Shown here piece after piece: positions 52,587 to 61,679 of a stretch of 64,000 nucleotides of DNA (positions are counted from its first letter, which is position 1; the number at the start of each line of letters is the position of its first letter). The notes beneath the pieces were generated by a model. That model was not told where the DNA came from and did no database searches. It worked only from the letters and a program-made list of their open reading frames with translations. This DNA is from Ktedonobacter robiniae (GTDB taxonomy: Bacteria; Chloroflexota; Ktedonobacteria; Ktedonobacterales; Ktedonobacteraceae), in the NCBI RefSeq assembly GCF_016587375.1, contig NZ_BNJG01000003.1, positions 310,001 to 374,000 of the forward strand, given 5' to 3'. The position numbers and the translations under genes were made by a program.

Positions 52587-54121
52587 GACGCGCTCCGGCT
52601 CTGGGAATGCCAAAGCTTCGGGGTATGCTCTGCCCCTCTTTCGCGCGTTGTGTTATACGCTCATGTGCTGCCCGCAGGCACACTTCCACACCCTCCCAAT
52701 ACCCCTGGTATCGGGCACACGAGGGAATGGAATCTGTTGAATCAAGATAGGCGGCAAGAAAGGCCGAATACAGGTCGCGTTGCACGGGACCCACCCCACA
52801 TTCGCATTGGTGCCAACGCTGAGAGAGCGGCTTCTTGACCTTCTTGCCACAGCCATGGCACCATTGGCTCAGCGCCGTTGTGCGTGTGAAAACTTCCACT
52901 AGGGTGCCGCCCGTACTCTCAACGGTGCGTCTCAGGAGTTCTACAAACATCCCTGGTGCTCGCAGCCCCACACTCTTGCCAAACTGCCTCTGCCATGCCT
53001 TGTAGGAAATCTTTTCGATGATGATGGTGTTACCTAGCTTCACCACCTGATGCACCTTGCGGCCATGTAGGCTCTTGCGGTGGGCCGCCAGCTTGCGCTC
53101 TCTGCTCGCCTTGCGTCGCCGGGTGGCTTGGTAGCGTTTACTCTGCTTCCAGTGCAGCTTCTTGCCTTGTTTTTTGATACGCCCCTTCTCATCGTAGTTC
53201 TCCGGATTGGCGGCTCGCCGCTGTCGCTCCATCTGCCGTTGCAAGCGGCGAATGGCACGGGCCTCGGGAGCCAGTTCCGCGCAGAATACTTCCAGGCTTG
53301 CCTCCCCCTCCTGGGGAACGAGAGCCAGGGTCGAGGGGCCTAGATCCCCCTCGACGGTGCCTGTGCCAATGGTGTGCTTGGGCTTGCGGTGTGGCACGCC
53401 TTCCAAGGCCAACTGCACGACGTAGCGATACCCCTGAGCATCGGCTCCCGCCGCTCTCTTGCTGCTGGCTGGACGTTGGATGAGGCGAGCATATTTGATG
53501 CGGTGCTTGAGGCTATGGGTCACCACCTCATCCTTCCAATCGATGAGAGCGGGCAGCTGGGCTCCGTTCCAGAGCAGATACCCCGCGTTTCCGGCTTCGG
53601 GGGGCTGCAGGACAAAGCGGAGGCTGGTATCATTGGCGCTTGTTCCCGATACTGGAGAAGCCACGACCTCGGCTCTTAAAACGCACGCGTCCGGCCTTGC
53701 CCAGGCAGACGCGATTGAGGGCGCGATAAGCACGGCTAGCTAGCGTTTGCGCCAACACGGCCTCGAGATGCTCGGCAATCCAGCCCACACGCGGGCCTTT
53801 GACGGCTTCATGGAGTGCGGCCTCTGTGAAGCCATACGCCTTGCGCAAGGCGGAGAAAGCGGCGGCTCGCTCGGCCTTATGGGTACGAGGAAGGGAACGA
53901 GCTTCTTGCCAGGCGGGGTCAGCCCGCATGCACCTCAAACGCTTTTGACCTTGGGAGAGGATGGCATTGTAGAGCTGACGAGCAGCTTCTAGATGCGCAC
54001 GGAGGCGTGCGGCTTTTCCTGGATCGACCGCCAGAGGCAGTTCGAGCAGGAACGTGGGGGTCGCAGGCCGTTTCTCCTGCTATTCTTTCTGCTTGCGCGA
54101 TCCCTGGCGTGTCTTCGGCAC
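52471..54121 (-). pseudogene. tnpB: TnpB endonuclease, inactivated by a nonsense codon and a frameshift
   Basis: The start is likely GTG 54121 (AAGGAGGAG upstream), giving MPKTRQGSRKQKE, then an in-frame TAG at 54080, then the TnpB N-terminus FLLELPLAVDPGKAARLRAH. A frameshift at about 53640 (RGRGFSSIGNK to NDTSLRFVLQPPEAG) follows. The nuclease parts remain visible: EGDLGPSTLALVP (Asp), IIIEKISYKAWQ (Glu), zinc finger CHGCGKK...CECG, and QRDLYSAFLAAYL (Asp). The frame continues through the omega-RNA scaffold and beyond the element end. It is a different family from the intact tnpB at 10.5 kb. Confidence 0.8.
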
Positions 54122-54292
54122 ACCCGCTCCTCCTTCAATCTCGTACGTCCGATCGATCCTCGACGTCTATTTTACCAGAGAGAGTGGAAGAACACAAGTT
54201 CTTAAGACATGCTTTCTCCTATTCCCTTCTCACTTGTAGAGGTGGCAATTCATCCCCGGCATCAATGACCGGGGCTTTCTCGCCCCGGTCAC

Positions 54293-54347
54293 TGTAAAAA
54301 AGCGCATGACCGGTTCACATCGCGAACTGGTCATGCGCTTTTTTACA
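54293..54347. terminator. Strong terminator hairpin after the GH4 gene
   Basis: TGTAAAAAAGCGCATGACC (54293-54311) pairs perfectly with 54329-54347, and pairing extends inward with one wobble. A and T runs at both ends allow termination in both directions. It overlaps the left edge of the tnpB element. Confidence 0.85.
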
Positions 54348-54353
54348 TCTCAT

Positions 54354-55682
54354 CTATTTTTCGAAGGGCTGAAGGTACTCTCTCTCTGCCTCCCACATCT
54401 CATCAAAGAGCTCGCTCAACTCAGCAGGCGAGCAGACAGCCGCGCTCAGCGGATCGAGCATCAGCGCATAGCGGGCCGCCTCCTTGTTCTTGCTGAGCAG
54501 GGCCTCACACATTAAGGAGTGAACGGCCATGTGGCTACGGTTCAGAGCCGCAAGCTGCTCTGGCAGTACACCAAAGTGGGTGGGCTGGACGCCATTGCGG
54601 TCGACGAGACATGCGACCTCAACACTGCCATCTGGCAGGTTATCGATGAGGCCAGTATTGCGCACGTTTCCATAGATCACCTGGGGCCGGTTCAATGTCA
54701 CACCCTCAATGATGTATGAGCCATATTCATGGCTGCGACGGAAAGGTAGCTCGGCGCTACCATCAAGCATCTTCTGAATGCTTTCATCGTTCTTACGCCG
54801 CCACTCCGGCCAGTTGTTGGCATAGAAGCCGGTCTCGCCTAGATAGCCCGCGCGGCCATAGCGCTCAATCAGCTCTGGTCGCTTGCGGAAGTAGGGCACA
54901 TACTCAGAGAAATGACCGCTGCTCTCCGTGACAAAGGCGCCGAAGTAGCGTGTCATCTCGAAGCGCACGGGGTCCTTCTCATAAATCTCGCTCTGCTGAA
55001 TGCGCTCCAGCAGCAGCGGATAAGCATCCTTCCCCTGGTAACGCAGCTCGGTAAACCAGGCATTATGGTTGATACCCGCACACTTCCATTCCAGGTCCTC
55101 ATATGGCACGTCCAAATAGTTCGCGAGCTGTTTGGAGCTTCCCTGCACACTATGGCAGAGGCCCACTGTACGCATCGAGGTGTCTTTGAGAGCCGCATAG
55201 GTCAGGATCGACATTGGATTGGTATAGTTCAATACCAAGGCCTCAGGACACAGCTCTTCCGCGTCATGCAGAATATCCAACCAGGCGGGACCAGTACGTA
55301 ACGCTTTGAAGATGCCGCCGGGTCCGATGGTATCACCGATGCACTGGTTGATCCCATACTTCATGGGAATATCGAAGTCATGGCGTACATTCGCCAGGCC
55401 TGCCACTTCAATTGTATTGACGATAAAATGGCTGCCGGGCAGCATTTCGCGCCGCTCGGTAGAGCTCTGCACACGCCAGTGCTTGCCACTATGTGCCACC
55501 AGTTTCTCTGCGATATTGCGAGCCAGTTGCAAGCGCGTAGCATCGATATCAACCAGCGCAATCACACCCTCGTCCAGTCCCTCAATATGAAGAACATCTG
55601 TTATCAACTGGCGCGCAAAAACGGCACTGCCCGCGCCAATAAAAGTAATCTTTGGTGAACGTATAGGCATAGTTGTTGCCAT
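54354..55682 (-). CDS. Glycoside hydrolase family 4 (alpha-galactosidase/alpha-glucosidase, MelA-like)
   Basis: 442 aa from ATG 55682 (AAGGA five bases upstream; ATG 55670 is also possible). GH4 enzymes use NAD+ and Mn2+: nucleotide-binding ITFIGAGSAVFARQLITDVL, VLNYTNPMSILTYA, the metal-site Cys in VGLCHSVQGSSKQLANYL, and CAGINHNAWFTELRY with the second ligand His. Cytoplasmic; probably splits alpha-galactosides after uptake. A 16-bp operator lies 76 bp upstream and matches one before the adjacent lacI gene, so the pair forms a regulated unit. Confidence 0.9.
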   Translation of the reverse strand: MATTMPIRSPKITFIGAGSAVFARQLITDVLHIEGLDEGVIALVDIDATRLQLARNIAEKLVAHSGKHWRVQSSTERREMLPGSHFIVNTIEVAGLANVRHDFDIPMKYGINQCIGDTIGPGGIFKALRTGPAWLDILHDAEELCPEALVLNYTNPMSILTYAALKDTSMRTVGLCHSVQGSSKQLANYLDVPYEDLEWKCAGINHNAWFTELRYQGKDAYPLLLERIQQSEIYEKDPVRFEMTRYFGAFVTESSGHFSEYVPYFRKRPELIERYGRAGYLGETGFYANNWPEWRRKNDESIQKMLDGSAELPFRRSHEYGSYIIEGVTLNRPQVIYGNVRNTGLIDNLPDGSVEVACLVDRNGVQPTHFGVLPEQLAALNRSHMAVHSLMCEALLSKNKEAARYALMLDPLSAAVCSPAELSELFDEMWEAEREYLQPFEK

Positions 55683-55757
55683 CTCCTTCCTTGGGAAAGC
55701 GTAGTGAACATTCATTGTCCCCACCTGGTACAAGAGCGGCCTCCCCACTCCGTTAAA

Positions 55758-55773
55758 GCGCACACGTGTGCGC
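55758..55773. promoter_or_regulatory. LacI-type operator before the GH4 gene
   Basis: Perfect palindrome GCGCACACGTGTGCGC. Its core GCACACGTGTGC recurs at 56856-56867 upstream of the lacI gene. Confidence 0.7.
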
Positions 55774-55794
55774 AAATCACTAAAAAAAGAGAGC

Positions 55795-56832
55795 CTAGAC
55801 CGACGGTGCAGGACCCGTCGATTGGCGTGCAATGAGCTGGGTTGGCAGGATGAGCGGAGCAAGGTGCTGCTCGCCCTGAATCAGGCGCAACAGCAATTGA
55901 ATCGCGCCGCGCCCCATCGCGACGCGGTCCTGGCGCACCGTCGTCAAGCCAGGATCAGTGTAGGACGCAAGCTCCAGGTCATCAAAACCGCTCAGGGAGA
56001 CGTCCTCTGGCACATGCAAGCCCCGCTCACGCAGCGCTCGCAAGATCCCGATGGCCATCAGATCGCTCCCTGCGATTATCGCGGTAAAGTCACGCCGCTC
56101 AGAGAGCAGCTGTGCCGCCGCTTCATAGGCCTGCTGCATGTTCCAACCCGACTGGCGTACCAGGCTGGGATCGAGGCTACGGCCCGCTGAGGCAAGAGCC
56201 TGTTGCGCACCAAAGAGGCGCTCCATACCAAACATATTGCTCGACGGACCAACAAAGAAGGCCATACGTTTATGGCCCAACGCAAGCAAGTGTTCTGTCA
56301 CCTGGCGCGCTCCGCTGACATGATCACCCTTTACATAGGTCGCGCCTGGTCCCTGACCCACAGCATCGATAAACACCGTTGGGATGTGAGCTTGAACCAG
56401 GGCCGGAATACGCGGGTCCGTGGAGCTAAGCGCTAGCATAACTGCGCCCGCAACCTGCCGTGTTTGCAGCGTACGCACATAGCTCTCAGGAGTACGCCCC
56501 AGCGGACGCGAGGGCTGAAGCAGGTCATAACCGGCGTTCGCCGCTTCCTCTTCGATATACTTCAGTACATCGAGGTAGAAGTGGTGCTTGGTTTCGCCCA
56601 GGCGCGAGAACGAAAGCCCTTCTTCTACGTGAAACAGACCTAACGCAATCGTACGTGAGCGCTGGCGCACCATACTCTGCGCCACCACGTTTGGTTCGTA
56701 GCCCAACGAGGCTGCAGCCTCTAACACGCGCTGGCGCACCTCTTCACTGATACGACCCGACCCACTGAGCACGCGTGAGACCGTTGTTCGCGATACACCA
56801 GCCAGGCGCGCGACCTCCTCACTGGTCACCAT
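55795..56832 (-). CDS. LacI family transcriptional regulator of the GH4 gene
   Basis: 345 aa from ATG 56832 (AGGAGG seven bases upstream; TTG 56838 is too close to it). N-terminal HTH and hinge: TSEEVARLAGVSRTTVSRVL, SGSGRISEEVRQRVLEAAAS and LGYEPNVVAQSMVRQ. The C-terminal periplasmic-binding-like domain includes HKRMAFFVGPSSNMFGMERL and DVSLSGFDDLELASYTDPGL. It lies upstream of the GH4 gene on the same strand, and both have the same operator core, implying autoregulation and repression relieved by a galactoside or related sugar. Confidence 0.92.
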   Translation of the reverse strand: MVTSEEVARLAGVSRTTVSRVLSGSGRISEEVRQRVLEAAASLGYEPNVVAQSMVRQRSRTIALGLFHVEEGLSFSRLGETKHHFYLDVLKYIEEEAANAGYDLLQPSRPLGRTPESYVRTLQTRQVAGAVMLALSSTDPRIPALVQAHIPTVFIDAVGQGPGATYVKGDHVSGARQVTEHLLALGHKRMAFFVGPSSNMFGMERLFGAQQALASAGRSLDPSLVRQSGWNMQQAYEAAAQLLSERRDFTAIIAGSDLMAIGILRALRERGLHVPEDVSLSGFDDLELASYTDPGLTTVRQDRVAMGRGAIQLLLRLIQGEQHLAPLILPTQLIARQSTGPAPSV

Positions 56833-56855
56833 GCTCAACTCCTCCTGCTAATTGC

Positions 56856-56867
56856 GCACACGTGTGC
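56856..56867. promoter_or_regulatory. LacI-type operator before lacI (autoregulation)
   Basis: GCACACGTGTGC, the same 12-bp core as before the GH4 gene, 24 bp upstream of the lacI start codon. Confidence 0.7.
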
Positions 56868-56917
56868 ATAGATATATAGCAATTATGTCTTTTTATATGC
56901 CCGCTTGTCAAGGGATA

Positions 56918-56977
56918 AAAAGAGGGTAGGCATGGGAAAATGGGCTCAAGCCCATTTTCCCATGCCTACCCTCTTTT
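56918..56977. repeat. Long perfect inverted repeat (29-bp arms, 2-nt loop)
   Basis: Left arm 56918-56946 starts AAAAGAGGGTAGGCATGGGA; exact complement 56949-56977. It abuts the stop codon of the LLM gene at 56980 on the minus strand and precedes lacI. The arms resemble those at 33.47 and 62.97 kb. A T-run at the right may make it a terminator for plus-strand reading. Confidence 0.9.
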
Positions 56978-56979
56978 AT

Positions 56980-57888
56980 CTAACGGCCTGCGACCTGAAT
57001 CTTGTCGACAACGGGAACGATATCGTTCGCCAAGATCTCGAAGGTCTCGGGCTCATGAACATTGCCCAGGCTGAAAATGGCGTGGTCAATACCCAACTCG
57101 GCCAGTTTACCAAATTGGTCGATGGCGGCCTGGGGACTCAATGTGCCATCGCGTCCATCTTTAGTGAGCACCATCTGGTCGAGCGTTGTCTTCTCAATCT
57201 GCTCATAGGGGCGATTGAGGTTGGCACAATGCTCGCGCAGCACGTTCAATTTATGCTTGAGTGCCTCATCCCCCATACGTGCGAAGAAGTTACAGGCATC
57301 GCCGTATTGAGCGATCATGCGCAGGGTCTTCTTCTCGCCGGTCCCGCCGATCAAGATGGGCGGATGTGGCTTCTGTACCGACTGCGGTGAGTTCAGCGGA
57401 CGCGTAAGCTGATTATGCTTGCCTTCAAAGGGTCTCTGATCGCCCGCCCACATCTGGTGCGCGATCTGCAACGTCTCTTCCAGGCGCTCAAAACGCTCCT
57501 TTAACGGTGGGAAGGGGACGCCCAGACCCAGGTGCTCCTCTTCGTTCCAGGCTGCGCCAATGCCTAAATAGGCACGTCCTTGAGAGAGAACATCCAGGGT
57601 CGTCGCAGTCTTCACCAGAATGCCAGGATACCTGTAGGTGACACCAGTCACCATCGTTCCAAGCTTGATCCGCTTGGTGCGTCCAGCCGCGAAGGCCAGG
57701 GCGCTCCAGCCCTCTAGCATTTCGTTCTCTGCCGGGCCAACGAAACCAATCTGGAAAAAGTGGTCCATGACCCAGAAGCTATAAAGACCCACCGCGTCAG
57801 CGCGCTCCGCGATCTGACCAAAGGTCGTACCAAGCTCATTCTGCCCATTGGGCCATGTAAAATTAGGAACCTGTAAACCCAGGCGCAT
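56980..57888 (-). CDS. LLM-class F420-dependent oxidoreductase
   Basis: 302 aa, AAGGAGAAG upstream. Luciferase-like TIM barrel: MRLGLQVPNFTWPNGQNELG, FWVMDHFFQIGFVGP, IKLGTMVTGVTYRYPGILVK, LSQGRAYLGIGAAWNEEEHL and PPILIGGTGEKKTLRMIAQY. This subgroup usually binds coenzyme F420 rather than FMN. The substrate is unknown. Intact, unlike the related gene at 402-1384. Confidence 0.88.
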   Translation of the reverse strand: MRLGLQVPNFTWPNGQNELGTTFGQIAERADAVGLYSFWVMDHFFQIGFVGPAENEMLEGWSALAFAAGRTKRIKLGTMVTGVTYRYPGILVKTATTLDVLSQGRAYLGIGAAWNEEEHLGLGVPFPPLKERFERLEETLQIAHQMWAGDQRPFEGKHNQLTRPLNSPQSVQKPHPPILIGGTGEKKTLRMIAQYGDACNFFARMGDEALKHKLNVLREHCANLNRPYEQIEKTTLDQMVLTKDGRDGTLSPQAAIDQFGKLAELGIDHAIFSLGNVHEPETFEILANDIVPVVDKIQVAGR

Positions 57889-58212
57889 GTTATCTTCTCC
57901 TTAGTTTTATGCGTAACGCTTCCGACTCTTCTTGTGAAGAATCCTCAGCGCCGTAGGTGGTCAGCTATTTTGTATGGGTAGCTACAACCTTCATAATGAA
58001 TGATATAACTATACTCGGTACGCAAGCAAAGCACACTGGCAAAATCAACAGCATTAAACTGGGAAAAATAGGCTGTCTGCATACCTGTCTATTTCTACAG
58101 GCCAACCCTCATAATCTACTATAATGAAACGCCTAACGTAATGTATACATAGGAGGACACTTAGCGCTTTGTTATATGCTCATGTCTGGAAGAAATGTTG
58201 CAGGAGTAGGAA
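57889..58212. other. Intergenic region without a recognisable gene
   Basis: 320 bp between divergent genes, AT-rich. No palindrome, RNA or coding sequence could be supported. Confidence 0.4.
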
Positions 58213-59442
58213 ATGGTATACGACGCGATCATTGTTGGCGCTCGCTGCGCGGGATCATCTCTGGCCCTTCTGCTAGCACGCAAAGGGTATCGCGTCTTGC
58301 TACTCGATAAAGCCAGTTTTCCTAGCGACACCCTTTCCAGCCACTTTATTCATCCACGTGGACTCGTCTATCTTCAACATTGGGGAGTTTTGGATACACT
58401 ACTTGCTACTGGTTGTCCTCCAGTACATGGGATCTCTCTCGACACGGGACGCTTCACCCTCTCTTCGACGGTCCTGCCTCTAGAGAACATTAACTTTGGT
58501 CTTGCTCCTCGTAGATACATTCTTGACACATTGTTAGCCCAAAAGGCGGTTGAGGCAGGTGCTGAGCTACGCGAGGCGTTTAGAGTCCAGGACGTGACGA
58601 GAAATGGAACCCATATCACCGGCATAAAGGGTCGCACAACAACAGGCACACCTGTGACCGAGAAGGCCAGGCTTGTCATCGGTGCCGACGGTCTACACTC
58701 CCTGATCGCACGTGCGGTCGAGGCACCAACCTATCATAGGTATCCAGCATTAACATGTATCTACTATGCTTATTGGAGTGGGATGAAGACAGGTAGCACT
58801 GCTCTGTACTCGCGCCCTCAGTGCGTCTTTTTATCCTTTCCCACACATGATGGGCTTGCGCTCATAAGTGTCACCTGGCCACGTCGCCATTTCCCCAAAG
58901 TGCGTGCCTCGATTGAGAGCCACTTTCTTGAAGCACTTGCGCTTGCCCCAGCTTTTGCGGCCTGCGTCCATCAGGGAAAACAAGAACAACGCTTTATGGG
59001 TACTGGCAACACAGCCAACTTCTTTAGAAAGCCCTACGGCCCTGGCTGGGCTTTATTGGGAGATGCTGCCTATCATAAAGATCCACTTCTTGGGCATGGC
59101 ATAGCCGATGCCTTCGCGGACGCGGAACGGCTGGCCCAGGCCATTGAGAGCAGTTATACAGGTCAACAACCTCTAGAAGAGGCTTTAGCTGAGTATGAGC
59201 AGCAACGCAACAGGGAGGCCCTTCCCCTCTATGAGCTAACCATTCAACTTGCAACCCTGAATCTCACACCCGAGATACAACAGGTACAGGAGGCACTACA
59301 GGGAAATCCAGAAGCAACTCAGCTCTTCTTCGCGGTCCTAGAAGGCACTATTCCTGCTGCAACCTTCTTCGCGCCCGAACACATCCAGGCTCTTCTTACC
59401 GGGACACAAACGAAATTGAGCAGGCCTGAAGTAGTCAGCTAG
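58213..59442 (+). CDS. FAD-dependent monooxygenase / oxidoreductase
   Basis: 409 aa with GGAGTAGG upstream. The N-terminal Rossmann site is YDAIIVGARCAGSSLALLLA, then KGYRVLLLDKASFPSDTLSS. The second FAD site is GPGWALLGDAAYHKDPLLGH with GIADAFADAERLAQAI. This matches the p-hydroxybenzoate-hydroxylase/geranylgeranyl-reductase-like superfamily, which hydroxylates aromatics, polyketides or antibiotics. It is followed 44 bp later by a glycosyltransferase and then an ABC exporter, suggesting tailoring or detoxification of a small molecule. Confidence 0.85.
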   Translation: MVYDAIIVGARCAGSSLALLLARKGYRVLLLDKASFPSDTLSSHFIHPRGLVYLQHWGVLDTLLATGCPPVHGISLDTGRFTLSSTVLPLENINFGLAPRRYILDTLLAQKAVEAGAELREAFRVQDVTRNGTHITGIKGRTTTGTPVTEKARLVIGADGLHSLIARAVEAPTYHRYPALTCIYYAYWSGMKTGSTALYSRPQCVFLSFPTHDGLALISVTWPRRHFPKVRASIESHFLEALALAPAFAACVHQGKQEQRFMGTGNTANFFRKPYGPGWALLGDAAYHKDPLLGHGIADAFADAERLAQAIESSYTGQQPLEEALAEYEQQRNREALPLYELTIQLATLNLTPEIQQVQEALQGNPEATQLFFAVLEGTIPAATFFAPEHIQALLTGTQTKLSRPEVVS

Positions 59443-59486
59443 CGTCAAAGCAAGCACACCAGTGTCCTCACGGGAGGAAATGAAAA

Positions 59487-60710
59487 ATGGCAACCGTAGT
59501 ATTTTTAAGTTTGCCTGCGCAGGGACATATCAATCCTACTCTTCCACTCGTTACTGAACTGGTCCGTCATGGCGAACAGGTCATCTACTATACAAGTGAT
59601 GAATTTCAAGCAGCAATTGAGCAGACCGGAGCGACATACCGTTCTTATGGCAAAACTTTTCCACTCGACCTGGTACACAATCAGTACAAGTTTGAACATC
59701 ATCCCTTGCTAGCAGTTGAAACGCTTTTGGAGGCAAGTCTCTGGGTGCTGGCGCACTTGCAAGCAGAGATACAAGCATCTTGCCCAGATTACCTCATTTA
59801 TGACGCATGCTGCCTCTGGGGCAACTTCCTGGCACAACTTTTACATCTATCAGCTATCGCCTCGCTTTCAACCATGGCGGCCAATCAACGTATCCTGAAC
59901 GAAATACTCGCTTCCATTCATGAGAACGTCACGCAGGCGCCGTCCAGAGAATATGAATATCTTCAGCGATGCCTGATCCTACTCACTATCCTATGCGAAC
60001 GCTATCATCTCAAGCCCCCTCAAGACATTTTTGCCATATTCCACAATTATGGAGATCTGACCCTTGTCTATACCTCCAGAGCATTTCAACTCGACGCAGA
60101 CTCCTTCGACGAAGGCCACTTTAAATTCGTTGGGCCCCTCATCACATCACGCTCTCAGGCTCCCCCATTCCCTTTCACCAGGCTAAGCAGGCAGCCACTC
60201 ATCTATATTTCGCTAGGTACCATGTACAGTGACCGTGCCGCCTTCTTTCACACGTGCCTCGAAGCTTTAGCTGAGAGCCCCTGGCAAATAGTCATGGCAA
60301 CCGGTCATAACCTTGATCCTGCCTCATTAGAACCACTACCTTCTAATACCATCGTGGAGAGATTTGTGCCACAGCTCGAGGTACTCCTACGGAGTGCGCT
60401 ATTTATTACTCACGGTGGTATGAACAGCATTAGTGAGGCATTGTATTATCATGTGCCGATGGTGGTTATCCCCCAAAGTATGGACCAGCCATGGAACGCG
60501 GCACGTGTTGCTGAACTAGGAGCTGGCACGATGCTTACCAATGCCCAGGTCACACCCGAGAACTTACACCACAACGTCGAAGAAATTCTAACTCATCCCA
60601 GCTTCACGAGAGCAGCCACATCTATAGGAGAATCGCTTCGCCAGGCAGGAGGCGTGCAAAGAGCCATAACTGAGATTCTGGCCTTTAAACGTGCAAGAAA
60701 CATTCCCTAA
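59487..60710 (+). CDS. GT1 (MGT-type) glycosyltransferase
   Basis: 407 aa with GGGAGGAAA upstream. N-terminal acceptor domain: VVFLSLPAQGHINPTLPLVT. C-terminal donor domain: LIYISLGTMYSDRAAFFHTC, then FVPQLEVLLRSALFITHGGM and NSISEALYYHVPMVVIPQSM, then DQPWNAARVAELGAG. The HGG...E...P...DQ pattern fits UDP-sugar-dependent transferases of the macrolide glycosyltransferase family, which glycosylate antibiotics, sterols or carotenoids. Acceptor unknown. Probably cotranscribed with the FAD enzyme. Confidence 0.9.
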   Translation: MATVVFLSLPAQGHINPTLPLVTELVRHGEQVIYYTSDEFQAAIEQTGATYRSYGKTFPLDLVHNQYKFEHHPLLAVETLLEASLWVLAHLQAEIQASCPDYLIYDACCLWGNFLAQLLHLSAIASLSTMAANQRILNEILASIHENVTQAPSREYEYLQRCLILLTILCERYHLKPPQDIFAIFHNYGDLTLVYTSRAFQLDADSFDEGHFKFVGPLITSRSQAPPFPFTRLSRQPLIYISLGTMYSDRAAFFHTCLEALAESPWQIVMATGHNLDPASLEPLPSNTIVERFVPQLEVLLRSALFITHGGMNSISEALYYHVPMVVIPQSMDQPWNAARVAELGAGTMLTNAQVTPENLHHNVEEILTHPSFTRAATSIGESLRQAGGVQRAITEILAFKRARNIP

Positions 60711-60845
60711 CAAACTTTTGAGGCCATGACTTTCGACATACTCCAAAATGTGTCTTTCCATCCTTCCTCTTGGATACCACATAAGGCTATACTTTTCTCG
60801 ATCTCGACAATACACAAACCTTTAATGTGCAAGGAGCACTCATAT

Positions 60846-61658
60846 ATGGAAGAAACACTCAAAACGTCACTAGAGACCTGGACTAGGAACGCATCACAAA
60901 GTGGTATGGAGGTTGAAGCGCAGCATCTAGACAAGACCTTTGGCAAGCATCATGCAGTCAAAGATGTCTCGTTCACCATCGGCAAAGGTGAGATCTTTGG
61001 CCTGCTGGGTCCCAACGGGGCAGGCAAAAGCACCACCATCAATATGCTCTGTGGCTACCTTGAGCCGACATCTGGCGAGGTTCTTATCGACGGCCGCGCT
61101 ATTACCAAAGAGACACGAAAGGTAAAGCGTATGCTTGGTGTCGTGCCTCAAGAGATAGCTCTCTATAAAGAGCTCACAGCCTTAGAGAATCTGCATTTCT
61201 TCGGCGAGATTTACGGTCTTTCCTCACAAGAATGCCGGCAGCGCGCCGATGATTTGCTGCTCTTCGTCGGACTCTATGAGAGGCGCAAAGACCCGGTAAA
61301 GACCTTCTCCGGCGGCATGCAACGCCGAATCAATATCGCCATCTCGCTCATGCACACACCAGCCTTCTTGATGCTGGATGAACCAACCGTGGGCGTTGAC
61401 CCCCAATCTCGGGAACACATCTTCGCCCTCATTGAACGCCTGCGCGACCAGGGAACAACTATTCTCTATACCACCCACTATATGGAAGAGGCCGAGCGGC
61501 TCTGTAACCGCATCGCCATTATGGATGAGGGCCAGATCATCGCCCTGGGCACACTAGAAGAACTCCTGGCCTTGCGCCAGCAGAACCGCGAGATACAACG
61601 GCCCCATGGACTCCAGGAACTGTTCATCCAGCTCACAGGAAAAACCCTGCGCGACTAA
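60846..61658 (+). CDS. ABC-2 type exporter ATPase (DrrA-like)
   Basis: 270 aa from ATG 60846 (AAGGAG upstream); the longer open frame to 60726 has no RBS. Walker A GLLGPNGAGKSTTINMLCGY, Q-loop VPQEIALYKELTALENL, signature TFSGGMQRRINIAISLMHTP, Walker B FLMLDEPTVGVDPQSREH, and switch His in TTHYMEEAERLCNR. The DrrA-type family powers antibiotic or lipid exporters. The permease follows after 21 bp. Confidence 0.92.
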   Translation: MEETLKTSLETWTRNASQSGMEVEAQHLDKTFGKHHAVKDVSFTIGKGEIFGLLGPNGAGKSTTINMLCGYLEPTSGEVLIDGRAITKETRKVKRMLGVVPQEIALYKELTALENLHFFGEIYGLSSQECRQRADDLLLFVGLYERRKDPVKTFSGGMQRRINIAISLMHTPAFLMLDEPTVGVDPQSREHIFALIERLRDQGTTILYTTHYMEEAERLCNRIAIMDEGQIIALGTLEELLALRQQNREIQRPHGLQELFIQLTGKTLRD

Positions 61659-61679
61659 ACACTATGGAAGAGGGAAAGC

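Larger units (their letters stand above)
52471..54297 (-). mobile_element. IS605-type element carrying only tnpB (dead)
   Basis: The right end lies at 52471 (minus strand ...GGGGAGCTCTCAG). The left end holds a 10-bp stem TGACCGGGGC/GCCCCGGTCA with loop TTTCTC at 54266-54291 and abuts GTAA (TTAC outward) at 54294-54297. No tnpA. Separate partial copies of both ends exist at 17080 and 21609. Confidence 0.7.
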
